Origin: Arthrobacter citreus
GTDB lineage: Bacteria > Actinomycetota > Actinomycetes > Actinomycetales > Micrococcaceae
DNA length: 64,000 nt
Assembly: GCF_009192745.1 (NCBI RefSeq)
Contig: NZ_VTFV01000002.1
Location: 868,001 to 932,000 of the forward strand
Direction: 5' to 3'
The position numbers were made by a program, and so were the translations under genes. This document shows positions 1 through 8,013 of this stretch, in pieces; the first letter of the stretch is position 1, and every line of letters begins with the position of its first letter. The notes under the pieces are model-generated. The model searched no databases and was not told the DNA's origin. It saw only the letters and a list, made by a program, of their open reading frames with translations.

Positions 1-2
1 CG

Positions 3-20
3 CAGCCTGAAACCCGCTAA
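3..20 (+). CDS. possible 3' tail of an upstream gene
   Basis: One plus-strand frame reads in from the left edge and ends at a TAA at 18-20 (last residues QPETR). A strong hairpin terminator follows 34 nt later, which fits a gene end here. The fragment is too short to identify, and a tail in this frame could be chance. Confidence 0.25.
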   Translation, partial: QPETR

Positions 21-53
21 ACAAACGGGGCTCCGGCCCCTGTGCAGTGAGCT

Positions 54-90
54 GATGCCCGCCCCGGGAAACCGGTGCGGGCATCTTTTT
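54..90 (+). terminator. intrinsic terminator of the gene left of the window
   Basis: A perfect 9-bp stem (GATGCCCGC at 54-62, GCGGGCATC at 77-85) is followed by five T residues at 86-90. It separates whatever lies left of the window from the tetR promoter. Confidence 0.8.
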
Positions 91-119
91 GCCTGGATTG
101 AACCCCTGTCGCGAAGAAT

Positions 120-149
120 TTGCCTCTCGTGCAAACTTGCACATAGTGT
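120..149 (+). promoter_or_regulatory. tetR promoter with embedded palindromic operator
   Basis: A -35-like TTGCCT (120-125) and a -10 TAGTGT (144-149) are 18 nt apart. Between them is a perfect inverted repeat, GTGCAA-AC-TTGCAC, at 129-142. The -10 box ends 6 nt before the GTG start of tetR, so the mRNA is probably leaderless. The palindrome in the promoter spacer is where an autoregulating TetR repressor would be expected to bind; the binding itself is inferred. Confidence 0.65.
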
Positions 150-155
150 AGCGAT

Positions 156-767
156 GTGACGGACCAGCAGCTTTCCCGCAGGGAGCAGAACAAAACGGCG
201 ACCCGCCGTGCGATCGCCGACGCCACGCTGGGGCTGGTCCGCAGCAAAGGCGCCGGCCAGTTCACTATTGACGACATTGCCGAAGCTGCGGGAATCTCCC
301 GCCGGACGTTCTTTAATTACTTCCCCAGCACCTCGGCAGCGCTCAACGTTGCCATGGAGGACTTCCTGGACGGGGTGCTGGGCCATTTTCAGGCACGTCC
401 GCAGAACGAGAACATCGTTGACTCGATGCTTCATGCGCTCTCCCAGCCTGCGGATCCGGCGAACCTGGCCGTCATGGCCGAGCTGCACGGCCTGGCCGAA
501 AAACATCCGGATATGGCGCGGGTCCACCTCGAAGCATGGGACCAGGCCGAACACCGGATCGTGGACTCCCTGCGCACGCGCCTGGGGCAGGAAACAGACC
601 CGTTCTACACCGGTACCCTCGTCGCCGCAGTGCTCGCGTGCGGGCGCAGCGCGTTTGCGCAGTGGCAGTACCGCACGCAGGGCGAGATCACGCCGCAGAC
701 CCTCAAGCTGCTCGAAGAACTCTTTACTGAAGCCATCGGTTTCCTCCGCGACGGCTTCAGCCGCTAA
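156..767 (+). CDS. TetR/AcrR family transcriptional regulator
   Basis: A 203-residue one-component repressor. Residues about 15-58 form the TetR helix-turn-helix, with the recognition-helix region AGISRRTFFNYF. The C-terminal part is alpha-helical and variable, as usual for a ligand-binding domain. The start is GTG at 156, chosen because it sits exactly where a leaderless transcript from the upstream -10 box would begin. The MMPL exporter gene follows after 36 nt on the same strand, so the likely job is to repress itself and that exporter until a substrate binds. The ligand cannot be read from sequence. Confidence 0.88.
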   Translation: MTDQQLSRREQNKTATRRAIADATLGLVRSKGAGQFTIDDIAEAAGISRRTFFNYFPSTSAALNVAMEDFLDGVLGHFQARPQNENIVDSMLHALSQPADPANLAVMAELHGLAEKHPDMARVHLEAWDQAEHRIVDSLRTRLGQETDPFYTGTLVAAVLACGRSAFAQWQYRTQGEITPQTLKLLEELFTEAIGFLRDGFSR

Positions 768-803
768 ACCACACAACCCGACCCGCTCAACGAAAGACAG
801 TTC

Positions 804-3425
804 ATGGCATCCCTGCTTTACCGGCTCGGTAAATTCAGCTTCCGGCACCGCTGGTGGTTCCTCAGTTCCTGGCTTGTGCTGCTCCTCGGCATCGGCGGGG
901 CGTTCGCAGCATTCAGTGCGCCTACGACGAACAACTTCACAATTCCCGGGTCCGAGAGCCAGCGCGTACTGGACGAGCTGCGTGAGCGGGTGCCTGATGT
1001 CTCCGGCGGGTCCGGCCGAATCGTTTTCGAAACCGAATCCGGCGAGGCCTTCACGGAGGCGGAGCCCCAGGCGGTCACGGACACGGTGGCGGAACTGAAC
1101 AAACTCGACTTCCTCAAGTCAGTCAGTGATCCCTTCGAAATGCAGGCCCAGCTTGACGGCAGCCCGGAGCAGCTCGCCGCCGGCCAGGCAGAGCTCGACG
1201 CCGCGCGGGCGCAGCTTGAGGCCGGCAAGCCCCAGCTGGAGGCCGCGGCCGCGCAGCTCACCGCCAGCCGGGACCAGCTCTCCCTGGCACAGATGCAGGC
1301 CGACCAGCTCGAGGCCGCCGGGCAGAGCCAGCAGGCAGATGCGGTCCGCGCACAGCTCAGTGCGCAGGAAGAGCAGCTGGCTGCCGGGGTAGCGCAGCTT
1401 GCCGAACAGCAGGCCGCCTATGACGACGGCGTTGCCCAGCTGGCCCAAGGTGAACAGGAACTGCTGGATGCACAGCGTATGGCCGACGCTTCGGACGGGC
1501 TGCGCTTTGTCTCCGAGGACGGCGTCACCGCTTTCTCGGAGGTCCAGTTCCAGGAGCAGTCCTACTCGGTTACCCCCGAGCAGCGCCAAGAGGTACAGGA
1601 CACCGCCAACCGGATCACCGATTCCGGTGTCCAGGTGTTCTTCAGCAAGGAAATCGTGGAGGACGTTTCCTCCCTGTTTGGGCCCTCTGAAGCGATCGGT
1701 GTGGCCGTCGCCGCCGTCGTGCTCATCCTGATGCTCGGCACCCTGGTGGCTGCCGGACTGCCCCTGCTCATGGCACTGGTGGGCGTGATCGCCGGTGTGG
1801 GGACCACCATGGCCCTCACCGGCGTCGTGGAGATGACCTCCATTTCCCCCATGCTGGCACTGATGCTGGGCCTCGCCGTGGGCATCGACTATTCCCTGTT
1901 CATCATCAACCGGCACCGCACGCAGCTGCTGCACGGTATGGCGCTGGAGGAATCAGCCGGTGTCGCCACCGGAACCAGCGGCAATGCCGTGCTGTTCGCC
2001 GGCCTGACCGTGGTGATCGCGCTGGCCGCGCTGGCCGTCCCCGGACTGCCGTTCCTCAGCGTGATGGGCCTGGCAGCAGCCGGCACCGTGGCCATGGCCA
2101 TCCTGGTTGCACTGACGGTGACCCCCGCCTTCCTGGGCTTCATCGGCAACCGCATCCTCTCGAAGAAGGCCTGGGCCAAGGCCGGAATCACGCCCCCGGC
2201 CCCGCACGCAGCCCTGACCCAGGAAGACCAGGCCGCGGCCGCTGAACACCAGGAAAACGGCAACCCGCGACGCTGGGGACGGCTGGTCACCAACCACCCG
2301 GTGATCACCGTCATCCTCAGCGTCCTGCTGCTGGGCACCATGGCCATCCCCGCCGGTTCACTGCGCGTGGGACTGCCTGACGGCGGGTCGGAACCGGTGG
2401 ACTCCACCGCCTACCAGGCCTACCAGCGGCTGGGGGACAGCTTCGGTGAGGGAATCAACGGTCCCGTGATTGTGGTTGGCTACCTGCCTGACGGGCTCAC
2501 GGACGACGAGGCTTCCGACCTCACCTATGAGGTCGCCGGAAAACTGCGCGAGCTCCAGAACGTCACCACCGTGGTCCCGGCTTCCACCAGCGATGACGGA
2601 ACGATGGTTGTTTTCCAAGTCATCCCCGAGGGCGGGCCCGCCGCGGAAGGCACCGAGGACCTGGTGCACACCATCCGCGACGATGCAGGCCAGATCAAGG
2701 ATGACACCGGCGTCGAAATCGCCATCACCGGCCAGACCGGCATCAACATCGATGTCTCGGACAAGCTGATGGATGCCATGCCGGTCTACCTGCTGATCGT
2801 CGTGGGCCTGTCCCTGGTCCTGCTCCTGCTGGTCTTCCGCTCCATCCTGGTGCCGCTGATCGCCACCGGAGGGTTCCTCCTTTCCCTGGCCGCCAGCTTC
2901 GGCGCTGTCGTCGCGATCTACCAGTGGGGCTGGCTGGGCAGCATCTTTGACGTACACAACCCCGGAGCGGTGCTGAGCTTTCTGCCGATCATCCTGATCG
3001 GGGTGCTTTTCGGCCTCGCCATGGATTACCAGATGTTCCTGGTATCCGGCATGCGCGAAGCCTACGTACATGGTGAAGATCCGCGCCAAGCCGTCCGCAC
3101 CGGATTCGACCACGCCTCCCGGGTTGTTACGGCGGCGGCGATCATCATGGTCTCCGTGTTTGCCGGATTCATCTTCGCCCACCTGACGATGGTCCGTCCG
3201 ATCGGTTTTGCCCTGGCCATCGGCGTCCTGCTGGACGCGTTCGTCATCCGCATGACCCTGATTCCGGCAGTGCTCCATCTGCTGGGTAAATCAGCCTGGT
3301 GGATTCCGAAGTGGCTGGACCGGATCCTTCCGGACGTCGACGTCGAAGGCGCCCGCCTGCTGAAGGCGTCCCAGGCCCCGGGCGGCGTGGAAACGGAGCA
3401 GGAACTCGCTTCGGCCGGACGGTGA
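804..3425 (+). CDS. MMPL/RND-superfamily membrane transporter
   Basis: An 873-residue polytopic exporter of the MMPL (YdfJ-like) family. It has one N-terminal membrane helix (about 14-36), a large extracytoplasmic region, a helix bundle at about 295-450, a helix at about 500-520, a second extracytoplasmic region and a second bundle at about 654-840. The paired RND signatures are GLAVGIDYSLFIINRHR (about 355) and GLAMDYQMFLVSG (about 736); their Asp residues belong to the proton relay in this family. Residues about 125-220 are an unusual Ala/Gln/Leu-rich coiled coil inserted in the first loop. It lies 36 nt behind tetR and probably shares its transcript. The substrate (lipid, drug or peptide) is unknown. 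Confidence 0.9.
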   Translation: MASLLYRLGKFSFRHRWWFLSSWLVLLLGIGGAFAAFSAPTTNNFTIPGSESQRVLDELRERVPDVSGGSGRIVFETESGEAFTEAEPQAVTDTVAELNKLDFLKSVSDPFEMQAQLDGSPEQLAAGQAELDAARAQLEAGKPQLEAAAAQLTASRDQLSLAQMQADQLEAAGQSQQADAVRAQLSAQEEQLAAGVAQLAEQQAAYDDGVAQLAQGEQELLDAQRMADASDGLRFVSEDGVTAFSEVQFQEQSYSVTPEQRQEVQDTANRITDSGVQVFFSKEIVEDVSSLFGPSEAIGVAVAAVVLILMLGTLVAAGLPLLMALVGVIAGVGTTMALTGVVEMTSISPMLALMLGLAVGIDYSLFIINRHRTQLLHGMALEESAGVATGTSGNAVLFAGLTVVIALAALAVPGLPFLSVMGLAAAGTVAMAILVALTVTPAFLGFIGNRILSKKAWAKAGITPPAPHAALTQEDQAAAAEHQENGNPRRWGRLVTNHPVITVILSVLLLGTMAIPAGSLRVGLPDGGSEPVDSTAYQAYQRLGDSFGEGINGPVIVVGYLPDGLTDDEASDLTYEVAGKLRELQNVTTVVPASTSDDGTMVVFQVIPEGGPAAEGTEDLVHTIRDDAGQIKDDTGVEIAITGQTGINIDVSDKLMDAMPVYLLIVVGLSLVLLLLVFRSILVPLIATGGFLLSLAASFGAVVAIYQWGWLGSIFDVHNPGAVLSFLPIILIGVLFGLAMDYQMFLVSGMREAYVHGEDPRQAVRTGFDHASRVVTAAAIIMVSVFAGFIFAHLTMVRPIGFALAIGVLLDAFVIRMTLIPAVLHLLGKSAWWIPKWLDRILPDVDVEGARLLKASQAPGGVETEQELASAGR

Positions 3426-3544
3426 GCCGAAATATGTCACACTTGTTGCGCTTCTGACCTGCACAGCAGACAGTACCGGTTACCATCGGGGTGCACCGCC
3501 CCGTCCCACAGCCCCCCACCAAGCATTGGAGAGTGAGCCTGAAT

Positions 3545-3844
3545 ATGGCTACTGATTACGACGCACCGCGCAAGGTCGAAGAGGATGCAGGAACCACTTC
3601 CATCGAAGAGCTTCAGGCCCGGCGGAGCGACAAGCAGTCAGCCGTAGTGGACGTGGACGAATCGGAGGCGGCGGAAGCCTTCGAGCTGCCGGGCGCGGAC
3701 CTTTCCAGCGAGGAACTGCTGGTTCGCGTCGTGCCGGCACAGGAAGACGAATTCACCTGCGGCTCGTGCTTCCTGGTCCGCCATCGCTCCCAGTTCGCCG
3801 TGGAGAAGAACGGCACCAAATACTGCAGGGACTGCGAGGGGTAG
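3545..3844 (+). CDS. DUF4193 zinc-ribbon protein
   Basis: A 99-residue acidic actinobacterial protein with a C-terminal zinc ribbon: CGSC at 72-75 and CRDC at 94-97, with the spacing expected for four-cysteine metal binding. The middle (residues 11-65) is acidic and probably disordered. The ATG at 3545 is preferred over an in-frame start 54 nt upstream because GGAGAG lies 11 nt before it. The family is widespread in Actinobacteria and has no assigned function; some DUF4193-sized ribbon proteins are suspected to touch the transcription machinery, which is speculation here. It is a single gene ended by a strong hairpin. Confidence 0.85.
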   Translation: MATDYDAPRKVEEDAGTTSIEELQARRSDKQSAVVDVDESEAAEAFELPGADLSSEELLVRVVPAQEDEFTCGSCFLVRHRSQFAVEKNGTKYCRDCEG

Positions 3845-3878
3845 ACACTCCCGCCGGCCCGGTCCCCGGGCCGGGCCC

Positions 3879-3910
3879 AACCGCCGCACCCGGATTCGGG
3901 TGCGGCGGTT
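3879..3910 (+). terminator. hairpin terminator after the DUF4193 gene
   Basis: A perfect 14-bp stem (AACCGCCGCACCCG at 3879-3892 with its complement at 3897-3910) closes a GATT tetraloop. It begins 35 nt after the stop codon. There is only a weak T tract, common for high-GC actinobacterial terminators. Confidence 0.75.
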
Positions 3911-3945
3911 GTGGTTAAGGCCGCTGGTGTGCTTTTGTTCCATGC

Positions 3946-4569
3946 ATGGTCAGTGCGGTTCTTCTGGCAGCGGGGGCAGGGATCCGGCTGGGCCGCGGTC
4001 CGAAAGCCCTGCTGCCCTTTCACGGACGCCCCCTGGTGGAACACCTTGCGGCGGAGCTGCGGTCCGGCGGCTGCGCACGCGTCGTCGTCATCCTCGGCGC
4101 CGGGTACGCGCGGGTGCACACGGAAGCCAACCTGGCCGGAATGCACGTTGTGATCAATCCGGACTGGGAGACCGGAATGGGATCAAGCTTCAGGGCAGGC
4201 ATCGCGGAGGCCATGGCGCTGGCCCCGCGGGATCCGGTGCTGGTGGCCCTGGCCGATCAGCCCGGAGTGAGTGCTTCAATGGTGGCTCGGCTGATTGCGC
4301 GTGCGGCTCCGGCCCGGGTCTCCTGCGCCGCCTACCGCCTCCCCGGCGGGAATCTGATGCGGGGCCATCCTGTCCTGTTCGCACCCCAGCTGGCCCGGGC
4401 GGCCGCCGCAGGGGCCATGGGTGATTCCGGTGCCCGCTCTTTCCTCGCCGCCCATCCAGGCCTGGTGGACCTGGTGGAATGCGGGCCCGAAGGTGACGGG
4501 CGGGACATCGATACCCCGGAAGATCTGGACCTGCTGCAGGGCAGGGCACCTAACGGACCCCAGGAGTAG
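3946..4569 (+). CDS. MobA-like NTP transferase (MocA/CoxC type)
   Basis: A 207-residue single-domain nucleotidyltransferase of the MobA-like family, whose members join CTP or GTP to the molybdenum cofactor (MocA, MobA) or build other nucleotide-activated cofactors. The nucleotide-binding loop is at 7-20 (LAAGAGIRLGRGPK), followed by a segment NPDWETGMGSS (71-81) and the metal-binding ADQP at about 103-106, both typical of MocA-like proteins. No other molybdenum-cofactor gene is nearby, so the substrate is not fixed by context. The ATG at 3946 has no clear ribosome-binding site. Confidence 0.75.
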   Translation: MVSAVLLAAGAGIRLGRGPKALLPFHGRPLVEHLAAELRSGGCARVVVILGAGYARVHTEANLAGMHVVINPDWETGMGSSFRAGIAEAMALAPRDPVLVALADQPGVSASMVARLIARAAPARVSCAAYRLPGGNLMRGHPVLFAPQLARAAAAGAMGDSGARSFLAAHPGLVDLVECGPEGDGRDIDTPEDLDLLQGRAPNGPQE

Positions 4570-4603
4570 GCCGTGTCCGTCGGAGCCCGCAGCGCGGATC
4601 AGG

Positions 4604-4745
4604 TAGAGTGGACGGTTCGTAGGGGAGTATCCACCCACGCTGAACCTCGTCAACACGTAGGGCACCGACGCCCGGCCGGGGCCAGCGGGCAGCCACAGGC
4701 TGCCGGAGAGACTTGCGGTCCCTTGGCGTACCCTACGAAAGCAGA
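4604..4745 (+). promoter_or_regulatory. yybP-ykoY (Mn2+) riboswitch and its promoter
   Basis: A -10 box TAGAGT at 4604-4609 places transcription start near 4616. The RNA that follows has yybP-ykoY landmarks: an outer stem CGTAGGG (4618-4624) pairing perfectly with CCCTACG (4731-4737), the 5' conserved AGGGGAGTA (4621-4629), and a 3' part with CCGGAGAGACTT (4703-4714) and CTACGAAAG. This class senses Mn2+ and usually sits before TerC, MntP or cation-pump genes, which matches the gene behind it. Class assignment rests on motif recognition and the closing stem; no covariance score was computed. Confidence 0.85.
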
Positions 4746-4751
4746 GACACC

Positions 4752-5939
4752 ATGACTGTTTCCCCCCTGATCTGGGGCGTGACGATCGTCGTCATCCTCG
4801 GCCTGCTGGCCTTCGACTACTTCTTCCACATCCGCAAGGCCCATATTCCAACGTTGAAGGAAGCGGCCGTCTGGTCCTCCATCTACGTGGGCCTGGCCAT
4901 CATCTTCGGTGTCCTGGTGCTGGTCTTTGGCGGAGTCACCATGGGCGGCGAGTACTTCGCCGGCTACATCACGGAGAAGGCCCTGTCGGTGGACAACCTG
5001 TTTGTCTTCCTGATCATCATGGCCTCCTTCCGGGTGCCGCGTGAGGACCAGCAGAAGGTCCTGCTCTTCGGCATTGTCTTCGCGCTGATTGCCCGTACCG
5101 GGTTCATCTTCCTTGGCGCGGCGCTGATCAACTCCTTCTCCTGGGTTTTCTACCTGTTCGGCCTGATCCTGCTGATCACTGCAGGCAACCTGCTCAAGCC
5201 CGAGGACAGCGAGAAGGATGAAGCGAACAACTTCATCATCCGGATCGCCAAGCGCGTGCTGCCCACCACGGACCACTACGACGGCGACAAGCTGATGACC
5301 GTCGAGAACGGCAAGAAGGTCCTCACCCCGATGCTGCTGGTCATGGTGGCAATCGGCGGAACTGACATCCTCTTCGCCCTGGACTCCATCCCGGCAATCT
5401 TCGGCCTGACGCAGAACACCTTCATTGTCTTCACTGCCACGGCGTTCTCGCTGATGGGCCTGCGCCAGCTCTACTTCCTGATCGACGGCCTGCTGGACCG
5501 CCTGATCTACCTCTCCTACGGACTGGCAGCCATCCTCGCCTTCATCGGCGTGAAGCTTGTGCTGCACGCCCTGCATGAGAACACGCTCCCGTTCATCAAC
5601 AACGGTGAGCATGTGGAAGTCATCGAGGTCAGCACCGGTCTGTCGCTGAGCGTGATCGTCGGCGTCCTGGTTGTCACCGTCATTGCCTCGCTTATCAGCC
5701 CGGCAGGCAAGGCCCAGACTGCCGTGAACAACGCCCGCCGCCACGCCAACGCCTACCTGGACCTCTCCTACACCTCGGATGACGCTGAGCGGGAGCGTAT
5801 CTACCGGGCGCTCTGCGACGAAGAGAAGCAGATCCTGCAGATGGACAAGAAGTACCGGGACAAGGTCAAGGACATCGAGGATATCCGGGCCGAAGTAGCC
5901 CGGGCCCACGAGGAACACTCGCGTTACTCCAGCAAGTAG
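4752..5939 (+). CDS. terC: TerC/Alx family membrane protein, probable Mn2+ exporter
   Basis: A 395-residue polytopic membrane protein of the TerC/Alx family. Signature segments are TEKALSVDNLFVF (about 74-86) and GGTDILFALDSIPAIFG (about 203-219), whose acidic residues lie in membrane helices and are thought to take part in metal transport. About nine hydrophobic helices are followed by a hydrophilic, charged C-terminal tail from about residue 325, longer than in E. coli Alx (about 320 residues). The ATG at 4752 is used; an earlier TTG would put coding sequence inside the riboswitch. Family knowledge plus the Mn2+-riboswitch leader suggest manganese export. Confidence 0.9.
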   Translation: MTVSPLIWGVTIVVILGLLAFDYFFHIRKAHIPTLKEAAVWSSIYVGLAIIFGVLVLVFGGVTMGGEYFAGYITEKALSVDNLFVFLIIMASFRVPREDQQKVLLFGIVFALIARTGFIFLGAALINSFSWVFYLFGLILLITAGNLLKPEDSEKDEANNFIIRIAKRVLPTTDHYDGDKLMTVENGKKVLTPMLLVMVAIGGTDILFALDSIPAIFGLTQNTFIVFTATAFSLMGLRQLYFLIDGLLDRLIYLSYGLAAILAFIGVKLVLHALHENTLPFINNGEHVEVIEVSTGLSLSVIVGVLVVTVIASLISPAGKAQTAVNNARRHANAYLDLSYTSDDAERERIYRALCDEEKQILQMDKKYRDKVKDIEDIRAEVARAHEEHSRYSSK

Positions 5940-5947
5940 CGGATCAC

Positions 5948-5985
5948 GGAAGGGCCCCTCAGCTGCAGTGCTGAGGGGCCCTTCC
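5948..5985. terminator. bidirectional terminator between terC and the YjdF-like gene
   Basis: A perfect 16-bp stem (5948-5963 with 5970-5985) closes a 6-nt loop. It lies 8 nt after the terC stop and 27 nt beyond the 3' end of the convergent minus-strand gene, so it can serve both. Confidence 0.8.
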
Positions 5986-6012
5986 TGCGTTAACGCGGGG
6001 CTTCTTCGGGGC

Positions 6013-6642
6013 TCAGCCCTGAAGACGGCGCTGGAGCGGAGCGGCGGCACTGCCTGCGGCTGCGGGCGGGTTCCGCCGGACCAGGCGCGCCAGCAGGATG
6101 CCGGAGAGCAGCGAGCCGAGTCCGCCTGCAGCGAGGTCTCCAATGGTGTCCCTGTAGCCGACGTTGATGGTGGCATCCACGTAGTTGTGCCCCCACCACT
6201 CGCCGAACTCCCACAGCACGCTCAGTGCCAGTCCCAGTGAGGTCACCACGGCGGGAACCGCTATACCGGGCACCGGACGGCCGGAACCCTGCCAGGCGGT
6301 CACCGCACCGTAGGCAGCCAGCAGGTACCAGGCCATGACGGCGATGGTGCCCGTGGCAGCGAAGTGAACTGCCAGGTCCCACCAGGAGATCCGCGCGTAC
6401 AGGTCCATCACGCTGCTCCAGGCGGCCAGCAGCAGGGTGAGGCCGTAGAGGGAAGAAAACAGCGGGGCTGCAGGCAGGCAGCGGGACACCAAAAGTCCCA
6501 GCAGCACCAGTGCAAACAAGGCTGCCTCAACCGGGCCGTGCCACAGCAGGGCCACGAGCAGGCTCACCGCACCCAGAAGGCGGATGCCGTCCGAAGCCAC
6601 CTCGGCAGCAGAGGCCGGACGGCGCAGGAGGGCATCGATCAT
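6013..6642 (-). CDS. polytopic membrane protein, DUF2238/YjdF-like
   Basis: A 209-residue protein with about five or six hydrophobic helices and a C-terminal polar tail. The segment LWEFGEWWGHNY followed by YRDTIGDLAAGGLGSLLSG resembles the conserved end of the DUF2238/YjdF family, and the length equals that of E. coli YjdF. Function is unknown. The gene is convergent with terC and divergent from the glycosyltransferase at 6727. The family call is by eye and moderately sure. Confidence 0.65.
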   Translation of the reverse strand: MIDALLRRPASAAEVASDGIRLLGAVSLLVALLWHGPVEAALFALVLLGLLVSRCLPAAPLFSSLYGLTLLLAAWSSVMDLYARISWWDLAVHFAATGTIAVMAWYLLAAYGAVTAWQGSGRPVPGIAVPAVVTSLGLALSVLWEFGEWWGHNYVDATINVGYRDTIGDLAAGGLGSLLSGILLARLVRRNPPAAAGSAAAPLQRRLQG

Positions 6643-6726
6643 GTACTCACGGTAGCGGAGCAGGGTCAGGGCCGCCCAGACGCCGTGACCGGCGGACGGC
6701 TCGGAATTGCACGTAGGATCACTGGC

Positions 6727-7500
6727 ATGCCAGCCCCTGCCCTTCCAACCGTCAGCGTCGTTATTCCGTGCCTGGATGACGCCGAAGCCCTGCGCGCATG
6801 CTTGGCCTCGCTCACCGCACAGAGCGTGCAGCCGGCTGAAATCGTGGTGGTGGACAACAACAGCACCGACAACAGCGCCGAGGTGGCCCGCCAGTTCGGT
6901 GCCCGGGTGGTCTTTGAAGCACGGCCGGGCATCCCGGCTGCCGCCGCGGCCGGCTACGACGCGGCGGAATCGGAAATCATTGCCAGATGCGATGCCGACT
7001 GCGTCCTGCCTCCGGACTGGATTAAGCAGTTAGCTGAACATTTCGCCGCAGATCCACAGCTCGCAGCGGTCAGCGGGCCGGGCCGGTTCTATGGTTTTGC
7101 TCCCTGGCCAGGGCGGATCCTCTCGGGGATCTACCTCGGTTCCTACTATCAGGCGATGACCCTGGCGCTGGCCCACCGCCCCCTCTTCGGGTCCAACATG
7201 GCGCTGCGCACAGCCACCTGGCGGGAGGTGGGACCGGCCGTCCACCGGGAGGACCCGGAACAGCACGACGACGTCTGCCTCAGCGCACACCTGGGCCTGG
7301 ACTACCGCTGCGCCTGGGACCGGACACTGGTGGTGGGCATGGCGCCGCGGGCGGTTATCGGCTGGCAGAACCTGGTCCGCCGGTTCCGCCGGGCCTTCCA
7401 CACCCTCGCGGTGCACTGGCGGGCCGAGCCGCCGTGGGAGAGATGGATCAGGCGTTTTCGGGGTAAAGCAGGGGAAGCTGCAGCACCAGCCAGGGGCTGA
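6727..7500 (+). CDS. family 2 glycosyltransferase
   Basis: A 257-residue GT-A fold, inverting family-2 glycosyltransferase. The nucleotide-sugar fold starts with VSVVIPCLDD (about 9-18) and DNNSTDNS; the metal-binding DxD is DAD in RCDADCVLPP (about 88-92). A candidate catalytic acidic region is HDDVCLSAHLG (about 180). There is no membrane helix, so it is cytosolic or peripheral. The ATG at 6727 is preceded by -10 TAGGAT at 6714-6719, a leaderless arrangement. Its last 53 bp overlap the 3' end of convergent idi. Its place beside the carotenoid genes makes carotenoid glucosylation possible but unproven. Confidence 0.85.
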   Translation: MPAPALPTVSVVIPCLDDAEALRACLASLTAQSVQPAEIVVVDNNSTDNSAEVARQFGARVVFEARPGIPAAAAAGYDAAESEIIARCDADCVLPPDWIKQLAEHFAADPQLAAVSGPGRFYGFAPWPGRILSGIYLGSYYQAMTLALAHRPLFGSNMALRTATWREVGPAVHREDPEQHDDVCLSAHLGLDYRCAWDRTLVVGMAPRAVIGWQNLVRRFRRAFHTLAVHWRAEPPWERWIRRFRGKAGEAAAPARG

Positions 7501-7978
7501 AAGCCCACGGTGTCAGGCGCACGGACTCAACCAGCGAAGCAGGATCCGCCCAGGTCCAGTCCATGACTTCATCCGCGGCCGGGACCGGGTCGGCTTCTGC
7601 CACTGCGCGGTACACGGGACAGATTTCGTTCTCCACGATGCCGGAGGCGTCCACCGCCCGGTAGCGGAAGTCCGGGAGGGCAGCTTCGATGCTGCGCAGC
7701 TTCAGTCCAAGCTCACGTTCAGCCCGGCGCACCACGGCAGCCTCGGTGGCCTCACCGGGGCCGGGGTGGCCACAGAAGGAGTTGGTCCAAACACCGGGCC
7801 AGGTCAGCTTGGAAAGGGCCCGGCGCGTCACGAGAATGCGTCCGTCCGGATGGTAGACGTGCGTGGAGAAAGCCAGATGCAGGGGCGTATCCCGGGTATG
7901 CACGGTCATCTTGTCCGCGGTACCTATCATTTGGCCCCCATTATCGACCAGAATGACTTCTTCCCGGCGTTGCGGCAT
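7448..7978 (-). CDS. idi: isopentenyl-diphosphate delta-isomerase, type I
   Basis: A 176-residue Nudix-fold enzyme that interconverts IPP and DMAPP, the allylic primer for prenyl chains. The catalytic cysteine is C69 in TNSFCGHP and the catalytic glutamate lies in VENEICP (E116 or E118); metal-ligand histidines are near residues 27-40. The length is normal for bacterial type I IDI. A purine-rich GGGGAAG precedes the ATG. It is divergent from crtE with only 35 nt between start codons, so the two promoters must overlap and supply of DMAPP is physically coupled to the carotenoid operon. Confidence 0.95.
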   Translation of the reverse strand: MPQRREEVILVDNGGQMIGTADKMTVHTRDTPLHLAFSTHVYHPDGRILVTRRALSKLTWPGVWTNSFCGHPGPGEATEAAVVRRAERELGLKLRSIEAALPDFRYRAVDASGIVENEICPVYRAVAEADPVPAADEVMDWTWADPASLVESVRLTPWAFSPWLVLQLPLLYPENA

Positions 7979-8013
7979 TTCTTCCCCTAACGTTCAGCGT
8001 GTTTACTTTATGC

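Noticed and set aside
4713-4751. Earlier TTG start for terC
   Set aside because: It lies inside the yybP-ykoY riboswitch and adds 13 residues not seen in the family.
4650-6176. A 508-codon minus-strand frame opposite terC
   Set aside because: It would cover the riboswitch and terC; the protein is Gln/Asp/His-rich nonsense without motifs.
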